33,985 nucleotides of DNA from Elusimicrobia bacterium GWA2_61_42 (GCA_001799615.1 MGTU01000030.1:1-33985), one strand, 5' to 3'; shown: positions 7,185-15,532, counted from the first letter of the stretch. The notes: generated by a model from the letters alone, not told the origin. Translations and numbers: made by a program.

Positions 7185-8732
7185 TTATTCCAGGCGCTTG
7201 ATCCTGCCGCTTTCGGGCGCGGCTTTTACGGGGTGCTCTTTGATGTCCTTAAGCAGCAGCTCGCGGATAGGCAGCATCGTGTCGTCGGACTTTTCGGCTT
7301 CGTTGAAAGTCTTGCCGCCGGTGCCGCCGGTGGTCAGGTAATTGTTGGTGGCCACGGTCAGTTTCTCTTCGGGCGCCACTTCCCTGCCGCCGCGCAGGAC
7401 GGTTACGTCCTGCGGGCCTTCCGGGGTCTGGCGGAACGTTACCGTCAGGCCGGAGAGCTGCAGCTTGGAAAAGCCGCCGCGCAGGTTATCGGCTATCAGG
7501 CTTTTCAGCTGCGCGCCGGTCATCGTGAGCTTCACCAGCGTGTTCTCGAAAGGCATTATCTGGAAGATATCGCGGATCTTTACCGGGCCTTTTTTCAGGT
7601 CGGAGCGTATACCCGCGGTGTTCTGGAACGCGGCGTCGGTGCCGGACTGGCGGCGCATCGCGTCGGCGAACCAGTTGCCGATGTCGGAGTCGAGCCCGGC
7701 TTTGGAGGGGCCCAGGTCGGCGGCGCTCTCGCTTATGACCGTGCCCATTTCCTTTTCCACGGCGGCGCTGAAAACCTTGAGGGTCTCCGTGACGGCGGCG
7801 TCTTCCCCGGTCTTGTCTACCCAGAGGGGGACCAGCTCGGCGGTCGCGCCTTCCAGCTTGCCCGTGGCGTCGTCGAACCTGAGGTCGATCCTGCTGACGC
7901 TGGTAAGCCCGAAATGGCTTTCCGCCAGCAGCGTGCCGCTTTCCTTGTCGTAAAAGCCTTTTTCCATGCCGAAGTGGTTGTGCCCGCCGATGACTACGTC
8001 GGCCTTGGACGCCCTGGCTACCGGCAGGGTGCCGTAGGCGGTCTGGGCGGCGGTGAAGGTCCAGGTGGAGATGTCCGCGGTGCCGTAGACGTCCCCGCCG
8101 AAACCGAAGTGGGCCAGGATGATCACGGCGTCCGGTTTCTCCGCGGTTTTAACTTCCTGCGTCCAACGGGCCGCTTCCTGCGGCTCGTCGCGGAACTCTA
8201 AATGCTTCACGTTCGCCGGCAGCGTGGAGGTGGCCGTATGGCGCCCGGCCAGGCCTATGACGGCTATGCGCTTGCCGGCTACCGGTATGACGACGTAGGG
8301 CTTCAGGTAATCCGCGTGGGCGCCGGTTTCCTTGACGTAAACGTTGGCGGCCAGCCAGGAAAAAGAGGAGGCGGCCACGATGGCCCGGAGGTTCGGCTCG
8401 GTGTAATCGTAGTCGTGGTTGCCGACGCCGGAGGCGGAATAACCCAGCTGGTTCATCAGCTTGACCGTGGCCATGCCTTTCGTCAGCGTCCCTTCCGGGG
8501 TGCCCTGGAAGGTGTCGCCGGAATCCAGCAGTATGTGGGGGTTCTTGTCGGCCTTGACCAGGGAGGAGAGGGCCGCGAAGCCGCCGATAGTGCGGGTGGA
8601 GTTGGCCTTGTCCCATTTGGCCGGGCGCGAGCCGTACCAGCCGTGCACGTCGCTGGTGTGATAGACCGAGACGGTCAGCGGCCAGGCCGAGGCGGGCAGA
8701 GCGAGAAGAATTACGGCGAGAAGTTTTTTCAT
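7185..8732 (-). CDS. Periplasmic 5'-nucleotidase / 2',3'-cyclic phosphodiesterase family enzyme (UshA-like)
   Basis: 515 residues from the ATG at 8732, which has AGGAAA 5 bases upstream and starts a clear signal peptide (M-K-K-L-L-A-V, cleavage after A-S-A). The first ~280 residues are a calcineurin-like metallophosphatase domain with every ligand motif present: D28-V-H30, D-S-G-D-T-F-Q-G, G-N-H-D-Y-D, A-H-F-G and G-G-H-N-H. The last ~220 residues are the 5'-nucleotidase C-terminal domain (N-T-A-G-I-R, F-P/F-E-N-T-L, T-G-G-x-G-G-K-T-F-N). It should dephosphorylate nucleotides or cleave UDP-sugars outside the cytoplasmic membrane to allow nucleoside uptake. The exact substrate cannot be told from the motifs. 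It is followed without a gap by a degenerate paralogue. Confidence 0.9.
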   Translation of the reverse strand: MKKLLAVILLALPASAWPLTVSVYHTSDVHGWYGSRPAKWDKANSTRTIGGFAALSSLVKADKNPHILLDSGDTFQGTPEGTLTKGMATVKLMNQLGYSASGVGNHDYDYTEPNLRAIVAASSFSWLAANVYVKETGAHADYLKPYVVIPVAGKRIAVIGLAGRHTATSTLPANVKHLEFRDEPQEAARWTQEVKTAEKPDAVIILAHFGFGGDVYGTADISTWTFTAAQTAYGTLPVARASKADVVIGGHNHFGMEKGFYDKESGTLLAESHFGLTSVSRIDLRFDDATGKLEGATAELVPLWVDKTGEDAAVTETLKVFSAAVEKEMGTVISESAADLGPSKAGLDSDIGNWFADAMRRQSGTDAAFQNTAGIRSDLKKGPVKIRDIFQIMPFENTLVKLTMTGAQLKSLIADNLRGGFSKLQLSGLTVTFRQTPEGPQDVTVLRGGREVAPEEKLTVATNNYLTTGGTGGKTFNEAEKSDDTMLPIRELLLKDIKEHPVKAAPESGRIKRLE

Positions 8733-8740
8733 GGGGTTTC

Positions 8741-9277
8741 CTATGAGGCGATCAGGGCTTCGGCGCACCGTTCGAAAGCGCAGAAAACGGCGTCCAGCCC
8801 GGAGTATATACTACTAAATTTAAGATTTAGCGGAAATTCCCCGGGGGCGCGGTCGGCCGCCGCGCGGGCGAGGGCCAGGGTTTTGTGCCCGGTGTTGCAA
8901 AGCGCCGCCGCTTGCGCGAAGGCGGCGGCCCGGGAGGAGCGGGAAACAAGGCGGGGCGTCAGCGCGCAGGCGCGCTGCAGGGCCAGCAGCGCGTGGCGCG
9001 CGGCGGCGTCGGGCGGGGCCTCCAGCCGGGCCATGTCGGAGAAAGCCCTTTCCAGCCGCAGCGTAAGGTCCTCGGCCGCCGCCAGGGCGGCGGAACCGGC
9101 CGGGTTCCCGGGGCGGGCGCCGGCGGCTTTCGCCAGGGATTTTTTTAAAGGGGCGAAAAAGGCGGCGGCTCCGGCGGGAGCGGCCGCCAGGTCTCCGAGG
9201 GCGGCGCCCGCCCGCTCCAAGGCGTGCATCGCGGCCTTAAGCCTGGGGTCGGTGAGGGCCAGCCAATATCGTCTCAT
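8741..9277 (-). CDS. Hypothetical alanine-rich helical protein, first gene of the nucleotidase operon
   Basis: 178 residues from ATG 9277 (M-R-R-Y-W-L-A-L). I do not recognise it. It is alanine- and leucine-rich, with heptad-like spacing suggesting a helical bundle, contains three or four cysteines in its second half, and has no signal peptide or membrane segment. The start is supported by a promoter-like TATCAT box whose predicted transcript start is next to this ATG. An upstream in-frame ATG at 9328 lies at the end of the rpsI terminator T-tract and is unlikely. The stop is 8 bases from the next start, so the protein probably works with the 5'-nucleotidase and its relatives. The frame is believed to be real because of this spacing and because no better frame covers the region. 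Confidence 0.65.
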   Translation of the reverse strand: MRRYWLALTDPRLKAAMHALERAGAALGDLAAAPAGAAAFFAPLKKSLAKAAGARPGNPAGSAALAAAEDLTLRLERAFSDMARLEAPPDAAARHALLALQRACALTPRLVSRSSRAAAFAQAAALCNTGHKTLALARAAADRAPGEFPLNLKFSSIYSGLDAVFCAFERCAEALIAS

Positions 9278-9284
9278 TCCTTTA

Positions 9285-9314
9285 ATGATAAGAAATAGGG
9301 GGGGCGCCGGGCAA
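9285..9314 (-). promoter_or_regulatory. Candidate promoter of the nucleotidase/YfhO operon
   Basis: Minus strand TTGCCC (9314-9309), 18-base spacer, TATCAT (9290-9285). The predicted transcript start is next to the ATG at 9277. It lies between the rpsI terminator and the first gene of the operon, exactly where a new promoter is needed. A similar box, TATCAT with a TTGCAT 17 bases upstream, precedes rplM. Confidence 0.45.
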
Positions 9315-9328
9315 ACGCGGGGCGGCAT

Positions 9329-9364
9329 AAAAAAACCGCGGGAGGCTTTTGACCTCCCGCGGTT
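9329..9364 (-). terminator. Rho-independent terminator after rpsI
   Basis: A 12-bp perfect stem (9334-9345 with 9353-9364) closes a seven-base loop and runs into seven T residues on the minus strand (9335-9329). It starts 20 bases after the rpsI stop and ends the rplM-rpsI unit, separating it from the nucleotidase operon. Confidence 0.92.
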
Positions 9365-9384
9365 GGCAGTACGCCAGGCGTTGA

Positions 9385-9783
9385 TTAACGCTTGGAGAAC
9401 TGGAAGCGTTTGCGCGCTTTCGGCTGGCCGGGCTTCTTTCTTTCCACCATGCGGGAGTCGCGGGTAAGGAACCCGGCCTTCTTCATGGAGGCGTGGAAGC
9501 TGTCGCCGAGGCTGGCGATGGCGCGGGAGATCCCGTGGCGTATCGCGCCGGCCTGGCTGGAGACGCCGCCGCCGGTGACTTTTATCACGCAGTCGAATTT
9601 CTGGTCTTTGGCCAGGTCGAAGGGCCTGGTGATCTCGTGCCGGAGGCGGGGGTTATTGCCGAAGTAATCCTCGGGGGTCTTGGTGTTGATGGTGAGCTTG
9701 CCTTCGCCGCCCTGGGACATGCGTATCTGGGCGACGGAAGTCTTGCGGCGACCGGTGGCCAGTATGAGATTTTTGTTTTCCAT
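9385..9783 (-). CDS. rpsI: Small ribosomal subunit protein uS9
   Basis: 132 residues, full length. It has the family start A-T-G-R-R-K-T-S-V-A and the conserved V-T-G-G-G-V-S-S-Q-A-G-A-I-R-H-G-I-S-R-A segment, followed by L-T-R-D-S-R-M-V-E-R-K-K. The C-terminus ends in K-R, as needed for contact with tRNA in the P site of the 30S subunit. An AGAGGA ribosome binding site is present about 11 bases upstream of ATG 9783. It lies 21 bases after rplM, the universal pairing of these two genes, and is followed by a strong terminator. Confidence 0.97.
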   Translation of the reverse strand: MENKNLILATGRRKTSVAQIRMSQGGEGKLTINTKTPEDYFGNNPRLRHEITRPFDLAKDQKFDCVIKVTGGGVSSQAGAIRHGISRAIASLGDSFHASMKKAGFLTRDSRMVERKKPGQPKARKRFQFSKR

Positions 9784-9804
9784 AGTTTCTATTTTCCTCT
9801 GTTC

Positions 9805-10248
9805 TTACTTCGCGGCCGGGGCTTTCGGCATGGGGAACTGGGTCTGCGCGCCGGCGAAGATGCGCAGGCGCTTCATGCGCCTGTCGCGCATGCGGTTGTC
9901 GTCCAGCATGCGGCGGACGGACAGTTCCATGACCTTGGTAGAATCGTTTTCCATCTGCCTTTTGTAGGGGACGGTTTTCGCGCCGCCGGCGTAGCCGGAG
10001 TGGCGGAAATAAAACTTATCTTCGGCCTTGTTGCCGGTGATGCGCACTTTGTCAGTGTTGGTCACCACGACGAAGTCGCCGCAATCGGTGTTGGGGGCGA
10101 AGTCGCGTTTATGCTTGCCCATAAGGAGCACGGCGATCTTTGTGGAAAGACGGCCAAGCACCATGTCGGTAGCGTCAAGGAAATGCCATTTCCTGGTTTT
10201 TTCGGCCGTGTCGGCTTTGGGCAAAGTGGTTTTCTGTGTCATAGTCAT
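9805..10248 (-). CDS. rplM: Large ribosomal subunit protein uL13
   Basis: About 147 residues. The core D-A-T-D-M-V-L-G-R-L-S-T, the M-G-K-H-K-R-D-F block and H-S-G-Y-A-G-G are typical of uL13, an early-assembly protein of the 50S subunit. Two in-frame ATGs are possible, at 10248 and 10242. Neither has a ribosome binding site. A TATCAT/CATAAT box ends right at the first ATG, and its predicted transcript start falls at about 10242-10245, so the second ATG (M-T-Q-K) may be the true start on a leaderless mRNA. It is the first gene of the rplM-rpsI operon. The first ~15 residues are an extension of low conservation. Confidence 0.96.
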   Translation of the reverse strand: MTMTQKTTLPKADTAEKTRKWHFLDATDMVLGRLSTKIAVLLMGKHKRDFAPNTDCGDFVVVTNTDKVRITGNKAEDKFYFRHSGYAGGAKTVPYKRQMENDSTKVMELSVRRMLDDNRMRDRRMKRLRIFAGAQTQFPMPKAPAAK

Positions 10249-10251
10249 ATT

Positions 10252-10280
10252 ATGATACTAAATTCCCGCGCTTTATGCAA
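10252..10280 (-). promoter_or_regulatory. Candidate rplM promoter (leaderless)
   Basis: Minus strand TTGCAT (10280-10275), 17-base spacer, TATCAT (10257-10252), overlapping a CATAAT (10254-10249). The transcript would start at or within a few bases of the two alternative rplM ATGs. No ribosome binding site exists between the box and the gene, which supports a leaderless message. Confidence 0.45.
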
Positions 10281-10296
10281 AAGGCGGCGCGAAACC

Positions 10297-10740
10297 TCAG
10301 GGATACGCGACGAAGCGGGCTTCCAGCCGCAGGGCGGAGACTTCGCCGAAGGAAAGGGCGGTTACCGTGGTTATTTCCACCAGGGCGTCCGTGCAGCTCT
10401 CGTGGCCGGAGCCGGCGCGACCCGGCATTTTTTCCGGGTTGATTATATGTACCGGCCTGGCTTCGTCACCCCTGTACGCGGCCGGCCCGGAGCCGGCCCG
10501 GCGCAGGCACCAGACGGCCGGTTTGCCCACCGCCGCGGAGGGGGCGGCCAGCGCGGCTTCGTAAGTCAGGCCCAGCCGCCGCGCTTCCTTAATTAAGGGA
10601 GCCGTCGAGGCTTTATTCGCCAGGCGCGTCTTCAACCCCGGCGCGAGGTTGCGGCCCCACGACGCGCAGGCCAGCAGCAGCGGCGCCGAAACTACGGCCA
10701 CCGCCAGCAGCGTAAGGATATTCTTAAGGTGCCCCGACAT
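10297..10740 (-). CDS. Hypothetical lipoprotein
   Basis: 147 residues from ATG 10740. A hydrophobic segment (residues 5-24) ends in a good lipobox L22-L-A-C25, so it should be lipid-anchored in the envelope. The mature part has two further cysteines (in V-W-C-L-R-R and H-E-S-C-T-D) that could form a disulphide bond. I do not recognise the fold. The ATG shares one base with the stop of the preceding exported TPR protein (TAATG), so the two are made together and may act together at the envelope. It is the last gene of the operon that starts with the clostripain-like protease. Confidence 0.75.
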   Translation of the reverse strand: MSGHLKNILTLLAVAVVSAPLLLACASWGRNLAPGLKTRLANKASTAPLIKEARRLGLTYEAALAAPSAAVGKPAVWCLRRAGSGPAAYRGDEARPVHIINPEKMPGRAGSGHESCTDALVEITTVTALSFGEVSALRLEARFVAYP

Positions 10741-12719
10741 TATTCGCCTCCCCAGATCTTCCCGTTCTCGCACAGGCGGTGTTTTTTAATTCCGCCGCTG
10801 CCGAAGAAAGCGGTCGAGGTCTTGGCGTCGGAGATCTCCTGTTTGCCGTCGCGGTAAGAGGCGATATAGCTTGGCAGGCTTTTGTTGAGCTGGTTCATGC
10901 AGGGCTTGCCGTCCTCGAAGCAGATGAAGTAGCGCAGCCGGGCTCCGTCGGTAATGGTCCGGAGGTTCATGGGGTCGGCCGCCAGCACGTCCTCGGGGCA
11001 GTCGGTGGCGCGCAGCATCCAGAGGTACTCGGGCTCGGAGATCTCGGCGTAGCCCGAGCCGGTGATCTTTTTTATGCCGGCTTCGGCCTGCAGCGCCAGC
11101 GGGCTGGCCGGGACGGGTTCGTAGGGCAGCAGCCAGGTCTTTTCGCCGGCCAGGGCCTTCCGCCTCGCTTCGTCGCCCTCGCTCGTCAGTTTGCCCGCCT
11201 GGTCGAAGACCGGGGCGCCGGAGAGGTCCCTGAGCTTGAAAACTTCGCGCAGGCCGATGCCCTGCGCCTCGAAGAATTTTACGGCGTCCTTCGTGGCGTG
11301 GAAAAGATAGGCCCTGTAGCCGGCGCCGGTCAGCGCCAGCCTGGGGCCGTCCGGGGTCTTCAGCTGCAGGGTTACGCCTTTGGCGGACGGCGCCTTTCCT
11401 TTAAGATAATCCACGGCGCCGCCTATTTCCGCGGCTTTCAGGGTCTTGAAAAGTTTTATGTCCTCCGGAGTCAGCGCGGTCGCGCCCGGGGTGACGGCCT
11501 GGCGCAGCAGCATTTCCTGGAGCATCTGGTCGCCGGTCAGCAGGCCGGCCGTTAATTCCTCTTTCCTGGCGCGCGCCTTGTCGTTGGCCGGGTCCAGTTT
11601 TATTATGGCGGTGTAGGTCTCCAGCGCCCCGCTCAGGTCCGAACGGGCTTCCAGGGCGGCCGCCAGGCCTTTCAGCGCGTTCAGGTCACGCGGGTTGGCG
11701 GCCAGCGCCAGGCGGTACTGCTCTACGGCTTTGGCCGGGTTGCCCAGTTTCAGCCAGGTCTCGGCGGATTTTATCCTGCAGAAAGCGGCCATGGCGCCGT
11801 TGCCGCCGTACAGCGCGGCGGCCCGCTCGTATTCCTTTACGCCGGTCTCGTACTTGCCCAGCCGCACCAGCAGCGGGGCCCGCTCGGCGGCCAGCCCGGG
11901 GTCTGAGGGGGACAGCTGAAGGCAGACCTCGCTCTGCGCCAGCGCCGTTCCCAGGTTGTCCTTTAAAAATTCTTCCTTGATCTTTTCCCGGCAGGCGGCG
12001 GCCGTAAGTTTCGGGGCCTTGGGCTCGGCGGCCTGCGGTTTGGCGCGCGCTTTTTCTTTTTTGTGTTCGGTCCGCTTGAGGCCGGCTTTCATCAGGACCG
12101 CGTAGTAATCGGCGTCCAGGCCGGAACCGCGTTTGGCGAGCGCCAGGCCGCGGTTGTAATAGGGCGCGGCGCGGGAAGAGTCCCCGCGCGTCTCCAGCAC
12201 CTTGGCAAGCGTGTAATAGGCTTTGTAATTGGAAGAGGACAGCTCTACTCCCTGCTCCAGGGTTTCGGAAGCTTTGCGCGGGTTTCCCGCCGCGGCGTAG
12301 GACAGGCCCAGTTCCCGGTAGACCGGGTAGGCGGTGGGGTCCAGTTCAAGGGCCTTCCTGCAGTTGGAGACGGCTTCCTGGGCGCGGGCGGCGCAGCGCA
12401 GGGCTTTGCAGAGGCCCAGGTACCAGGCGTAGTCTTCCTTGTCGGCGGCCAGCATGGCCCGTGCGGCTTCCTCCAGCCGGGCCGCGTATTTAGAGGGGCC
12501 TTCCGGGCTGAGCTCTACGGCGTAAAGGAAAAGCTCCCTGTCCACCGGGCGCGCCGCCAGGCCGCCGAAAGCGATGTCCAGCGCGCGGGCTTCCGAGCCG
12601 GCCGCCGCCGCCTGGCGCGCGCGGGGCAGCTCGCCTTCCGCCGAAAGGGAAAAAGGCAGGGCCGCGCAGGCGCAGGCCGCCGCGGCCGCGCGAAGCGTCG
12701 TCTTTAAAAGTTTAGTCAC
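10740..12719 (-). CDS. Exported TPR-repeat protein with uncharacterised C-terminal domain
   Basis: 659 residues if it starts at GTG 12719, overlapping the dcd stop by four bases (GTGA). This start gives a signal peptide ending near A-L-P-F-S-L-S-A; the frame stays open further upstream but there it only shadows dcd. Residues ~60-230 and ~270-400 hold TPR repeats of the usual kind ([20 protein letters not shown], and [13 protein letters not shown]). They are separated by a lysine-rich linker. Residues ~430-659 form a domain I do not recognise, with cysteines in [17 protein letters not shown] and R-L-C-E-N-G-K. TPR proteins of this type usually scaffold envelope complexes. The coupled lipoprotein gene downstream is the likely partner. 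Confidence 0.82.
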   Translation of the reverse strand: MTKLLKTTLRAAAAACACAALPFSLSAEGELPRARQAAAAGSEARALDIAFGGLAARPVDRELFLYAVELSPEGPSKYAARLEEAARAMLAADKEDYAWYLGLCKALRCAARAQEAVSNCRKALELDPTAYPVYRELGLSYAAAGNPRKASETLEQGVELSSSNYKAYYTLAKVLETRGDSSRAAPYYNRGLALAKRGSGLDADYYAVLMKAGLKRTEHKKEKARAKPQAAEPKAPKLTAAACREKIKEEFLKDNLGTALAQSEVCLQLSPSDPGLAAERAPLLVRLGKYETGVKEYERAAALYGGNGAMAAFCRIKSAETWLKLGNPAKAVEQYRLALAANPRDLNALKGLAAALEARSDLSGALETYTAIIKLDPANDKARARKEELTAGLLTGDQMLQEMLLRQAVTPGATALTPEDIKLFKTLKAAEIGGAVDYLKGKAPSAKGVTLQLKTPDGPRLALTGAGYRAYLFHATKDAVKFFEAQGIGLREVFKLRDLSGAPVFDQAGKLTSEGDEARRKALAGEKTWLLPYEPVPASPLALQAEAGIKKITGSGYAEISEPEYLWMLRATDCPEDVLAADPMNLRTITDGARLRYFICFEDGKPCMNQLNKSLPSYIASYRDGKQEISDAKTSTAFFGSGGIKKHRLCENGKIWGGE

Positions 12720-13279
12720 CTGGGTTTTAAAATGCGGGGCAGGGTTACGCCGCGCTGGGCCTGGTACTTGCCCTTCCGGTCCTTGTATGAAATTCCGCAG
12801 ATCTGGTCGGATTCGAGGAAGACCAGCTGGGCGATGCCCTCGTTGGAGTAGATCTTGGCCGGCAGCGGCGTGGTGTTGGAGATCTCCAGGGTCAGGTGCC
12901 CTTCCCATTCCGGCTCGAGCGGGGTGATGTTCACCACTATGCCGCAGCGGGCGTAGGTGCTCTTGCCTATGCACAGGCCGATGACGCTGCGCGGGATCCT
13001 GAAATATTCCACCGAGCGGGCCAGCGCGAAAGAGTGCGCGGGCACGATGCAGTAGGGGGCTTTTATGTCCACGAAGGATTTGTCGTTGAAAGCTTTCGGG
13101 TCCACCACGCAGTTGTGCACGTCGGTGAAGACCTTGTATTCGTCGGACACGCGGATGTCGTAGCCGTACGAGGACAGCCCGTAGGAAACCTTGCCCCTGG
13201 CCACCAGGCCCTCCACGAAGGGGGCGATCATCTTTTCCTTGCGGCATTTCTCGCGTATCCAGGCGTCGGATTTAAGCAT
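12716..13279 (-). CDS. dcd: dCTP deaminase
   Basis: 187 residues, the usual length. It converts dCTP to dUTP (or, in the bifunctional type, to dUMP) for thymidylate synthesis in the cytoplasm. Seen: the start [19 protein letters not shown], the phosphate-binding G-K-S-T-Y-A-R-C-G, and the catalytic-glutamate block [17 protein letters not shown]. The C-terminal lid is present (K-Y-Q-A-Q-R-G-V). A GGAGAG ribosome binding site lies upstream of ATG 13279. It is 12 bases after the isoprenyl synthase gene and overlaps the TPR gene, so it is inside an operon with no obvious metabolic link to it. Confidence 0.96.
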   Translation of the reverse strand: MLKSDAWIREKCRKEKMIAPFVEGLVARGKVSYGLSSYGYDIRVSDEYKVFTDVHNCVVDPKAFNDKSFVDIKAPYCIVPAHSFALARSVEYFRIPRSVIGLCIGKSTYARCGIVVNITPLEPEWEGHLTLEISNTTPLPAKIYSNEGIAQLVFLESDQICGISYKDRKGKYQAQRGVTLPRILKPR

Positions 13280-13291
13280 AAGTTCTCTCCG

Positions 13292-14128
13292 TTATATCTT
13301 GAGGTAGTACAGCCAGGCTTTAAAAAGCGCCGCCGTCTTTTCCAGCGGGCTGAGGCGCACCCGCTCTTCCTTTACCCGGAACCCGCCGCGCTCTATCTTT
13401 TTCAGCAGTTCGCGGTACAGGCCGCCCATGACCAGCGCGCCGGCCAGCCGTCTTTTTTGCGCGGGCTCGGCCAGCGCGGCCGCCTCGGCGTAAAGTTCTT
13501 TGGCCCGGGCGGTCTCGAATTTCATCAATTCTATAAAATTGGGCGGGTAATTGGAACCGCCGAGGTCTTCGGGCGCGCAGCCGAAGCGCTTCAGGTCCTC
13601 GGCCGGCAGGTAGACGCGCCCGGCGGCAAGGTCCTGAGCCACGTCCCTTATGATATTGGTGAGCTGCACCGCGTAGCCCAGCTTTTCCGCCAGCTTTTCC
13701 GCGGCCGGGGCGGTGTAGCCGAAAATGGCCAGGCAGGCCAGCCCCACGGCCGAAGCCACCCGGTACATATAACCTTCCAGCTCGGCGCCGGTAGCGTACG
13801 CCTTTTTTTCCAGGTCCATGGTCACGCCCTCGAGGACCAGGCTGAAATGCTGCGGTTTTAAGGGAAAGTTCTTTACGGCCCAGGCCAGTTCCTCTTCCAG
13901 CTCGTTCTCCGGCTTTCCGGCGAAGACCCTGTCCACGGCGGCTTTCCACGCGGCCAGGCGCTCCGCTTTCCAGGCCCGGTTTCGGGCGGGGTCGTCGGCT
14001 ACGTCGTCCACCGCCCTGGCGTAGCCGTAATAGGCGGACAGCGCCCTGCGCCGCCCGGCGCTCAAAAAGAAAAAAGCGGGCCTGAAACTAGAGCCCGCTT
14101 CGTAAGGTTCGCCCGGGGCTTTAGTCAC
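13292..14128 (-). CDS. Squalene/phytoene synthase family enzyme (head-to-head prenyl synthase)
   Basis: 278 residues, starting at GTG 14128 and overlapping the protease stop by eight bases. Both aspartate-rich motifs that bind the Mg-diphosphates are present: R-A-V-D-D-V-A-D-D near residue 40 and N-I-I-R-D-V-A-Q-D-L followed by G-R-V-Y-L-P near residues 155-172. The family joins two C15 or C20 prenyl diphosphates head to head. Length and motif order fit HpnC/HpnD as well as CrtB; the sequence alone does not decide between a hopanoid or squalene role and a carotenoid role. No other hopanoid or carotenoid gene is in the window. It is a soluble or membrane-associated cytoplasmic enzyme. Confidence 0.88.
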   Translation of the reverse strand: MTKAPGEPYEAGSSFRPAFFFLSAGRRRALSAYYGYARAVDDVADDPARNRAWKAERLAAWKAAVDRVFAGKPENELEEELAWAVKNFPLKPQHFSLVLEGVTMDLEKKAYATGAELEGYMYRVASAVGLACLAIFGYTAPAAEKLAEKLGYAVQLTNIIRDVAQDLAAGRVYLPAEDLKRFGCAPEDLGGSNYPPNFIELMKFETARAKELYAEAAALAEPAQKRRLAGALVMGGLYRELLKKIERGGFRVKEERVRLSPLEKTAALFKAWLYYLKI

Positions 14129-15491
14129 TGATCGTCCCCAGGTAGGTCATGAACCCGTTCCAGCCGGCGGCCTTCTCGAAAGCCAGCGCGGAGTAGGAGG
14201 GGTAGTACTCTATGAGGTTCCCGGGCCTGCCGGGGATGTTGATGGCTATGCCGTGGGTGTTGGAATATTCCTTGCCGGTCCTGTCTTTGCCCAGCCAGAC
14301 GTTCTTCACCGTCAGGTCGGAGGCGATGAAGCGCATGAGGTCCGCTCCGGCCGCCGCGGCTTCGGGAGCCCCGCGCCGGGCCGGGTCCGCGTAGCGGCCG
14401 GCCAGTTCCACGAAATTGTAAAGGTCGCCGTAGAAAGAAATGCGCTTGTCCGGGTCGGTGGTCTCGTCGCCCACTTCGAAGCGCAGCACCTCGGCCTTGG
14501 CTTTGGCCAGCGCGGCCTTGTCGCCGGCCGCCGTGACCAGCTCGTGCCAGGTCTTTATTTTTTTCGCGAGCAGCGGCAGCCGGGCCCCGCGTATGGCGGA
14601 AAGCTGCGTGCCGTACTTGGTCTTTTCCAGCATGTCCTGGTATTCGGGCCGCGCGTACATTTCCCTGAAAGTGTCCACCAGGTAGACGCCCGCGGTCTCG
14701 GCGCCGGCCGCCGGGTTTTTCCCGAGCAGCGTCAGGAAACCTTCCCAATTAAGGCTGGGCAGCTGGATGACTTCCTCGGACCCCACTATGACGTCCGCGC
14801 CGTCCTTGATCTCGTACGCCACCTCGGCCATCTGCATGAAGCAGGCCATCGAGGTGTAAAGCTGCACTTTGCCCGCCTCGGCGAAGATCCTGCCCATTTC
14901 GGTGGTGCGGATATAGTTGCCGGTCACGAAATCGTGGGAGATGGACTTGCTGCCGCCGGCCAGGTTGTCGCCGGGTTTCTTGGGGTCTATCCAGCCCCAG
15001 CCGTGGTCCCAGATGATGAAAAGATATTTCTTGGCGGGGTAGGCGGCTTTGGCCCATTTGACGAAAGAGGCGGCCTCTTTCCAGTCGCCCATGTCGGGGC
15101 TGCCCAGGTCGGCCAGCAGCGGGGATTTTATGTGCTCCGCGTCCGCGTCCTTCGTGACGAAGTAGCGCCGCACGCCTGCCCAGTCCCCGTCGGCGGTGGT
15201 GTCGTTCTCAAGGCCTTTGGAGCGGCCTAGCTCCGCGACTATGTTTATTTTCTCGGTGGAGCCTATGGATTCAAAACGGTTCAGGTCGGCCAGGGCGAAC
15301 GGTTCTATGTTGCTTTTCCCGTTCATATAGACCATCACGGTCCATTCTTTCATGGGGCCCGAGGGGCGGGCGGGGGACGGCAGGGCTTCCGGGGCCGAGG
15401 GAGCCTGGCCGGCGAGCCCGTCCAGCGCGGGGCCAGCGGCCGCGGGAGCGGCCAGCAGTAAAGCCAGGAAGATCTGCGTCAGAGTTTTCAT
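14121..15491 (-). CDS. Exported clostripain-family (C11) cysteine protease
   Basis: 456 residues with a signal peptide (M-K-T-L-T-Q-I-F, cleavage near A-A-A-G) and a short Pro/Ala-rich spacer. The C11 fold begins with W-T-V-M-V-Y-M-N-G at about residue 50. The catalytic His is seen in I-I-W-D-H-G-W-G-W and the Cys in T-S-M-A-C-F-M-Q-M-A-E-V; most relatives have D-A-C here, so the change of the Asp is a small oddity. A GGAGA site lies 5 bases upstream of ATG 15491. It is the first gene of a five-gene operon with a recognisable promoter. It probably cleaves proteins in the periplasm or outside the cell after Arg or Lys, as family members do, but the specificity is inferred. Confidence 0.88.
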   Translation of the reverse strand: MKTLTQIFLALLLAAPAAAGPALDGLAGQAPSAPEALPSPARPSGPMKEWTVMVYMNGKSNIEPFALADLNRFESIGSTEKINIVAELGRSKGLENDTTADGDWAGVRRYFVTKDADAEHIKSPLLADLGSPDMGDWKEAASFVKWAKAAYPAKKYLFIIWDHGWGWIDPKKPGDNLAGGSKSISHDFVTGNYIRTTEMGRIFAEAGKVQLYTSMACFMQMAEVAYEIKDGADVIVGSEEVIQLPSLNWEGFLTLLGKNPAAGAETAGVYLVDTFREMYARPEYQDMLEKTKYGTQLSAIRGARLPLLAKKIKTWHELVTAAGDKAALAKAKAEVLRFEVGDETTDPDKRISFYGDLYNFVELAGRYADPARRGAPEAAAAGADLMRFIASDLTVKNVWLGKDRTGKEYSNTHGIAINIPGRPGNLIEYYPSYSALAFEKAAGWNGFMTYLGTISD

Positions 15492-15532
15492 CTTGTCTCC
15501 AGCTGCAGCGGTGATGTCGCCTACTTACCCTT

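Noticed and set aside
6738..8201. 487-codon plus-strand open frame opposite the two 5'-nucleotidase genes
   Set aside because: Shadow of two recognised genes; no family motif and no ribosome binding site.
12720..13247. Upstream extension of the TPR protein frame through dcd
   Set aside because: The added 176 residues are Arg/Gln/Pro-rich shadow of dcd; a GTG at 12719 gives a proper signal peptide and the usual overlap.
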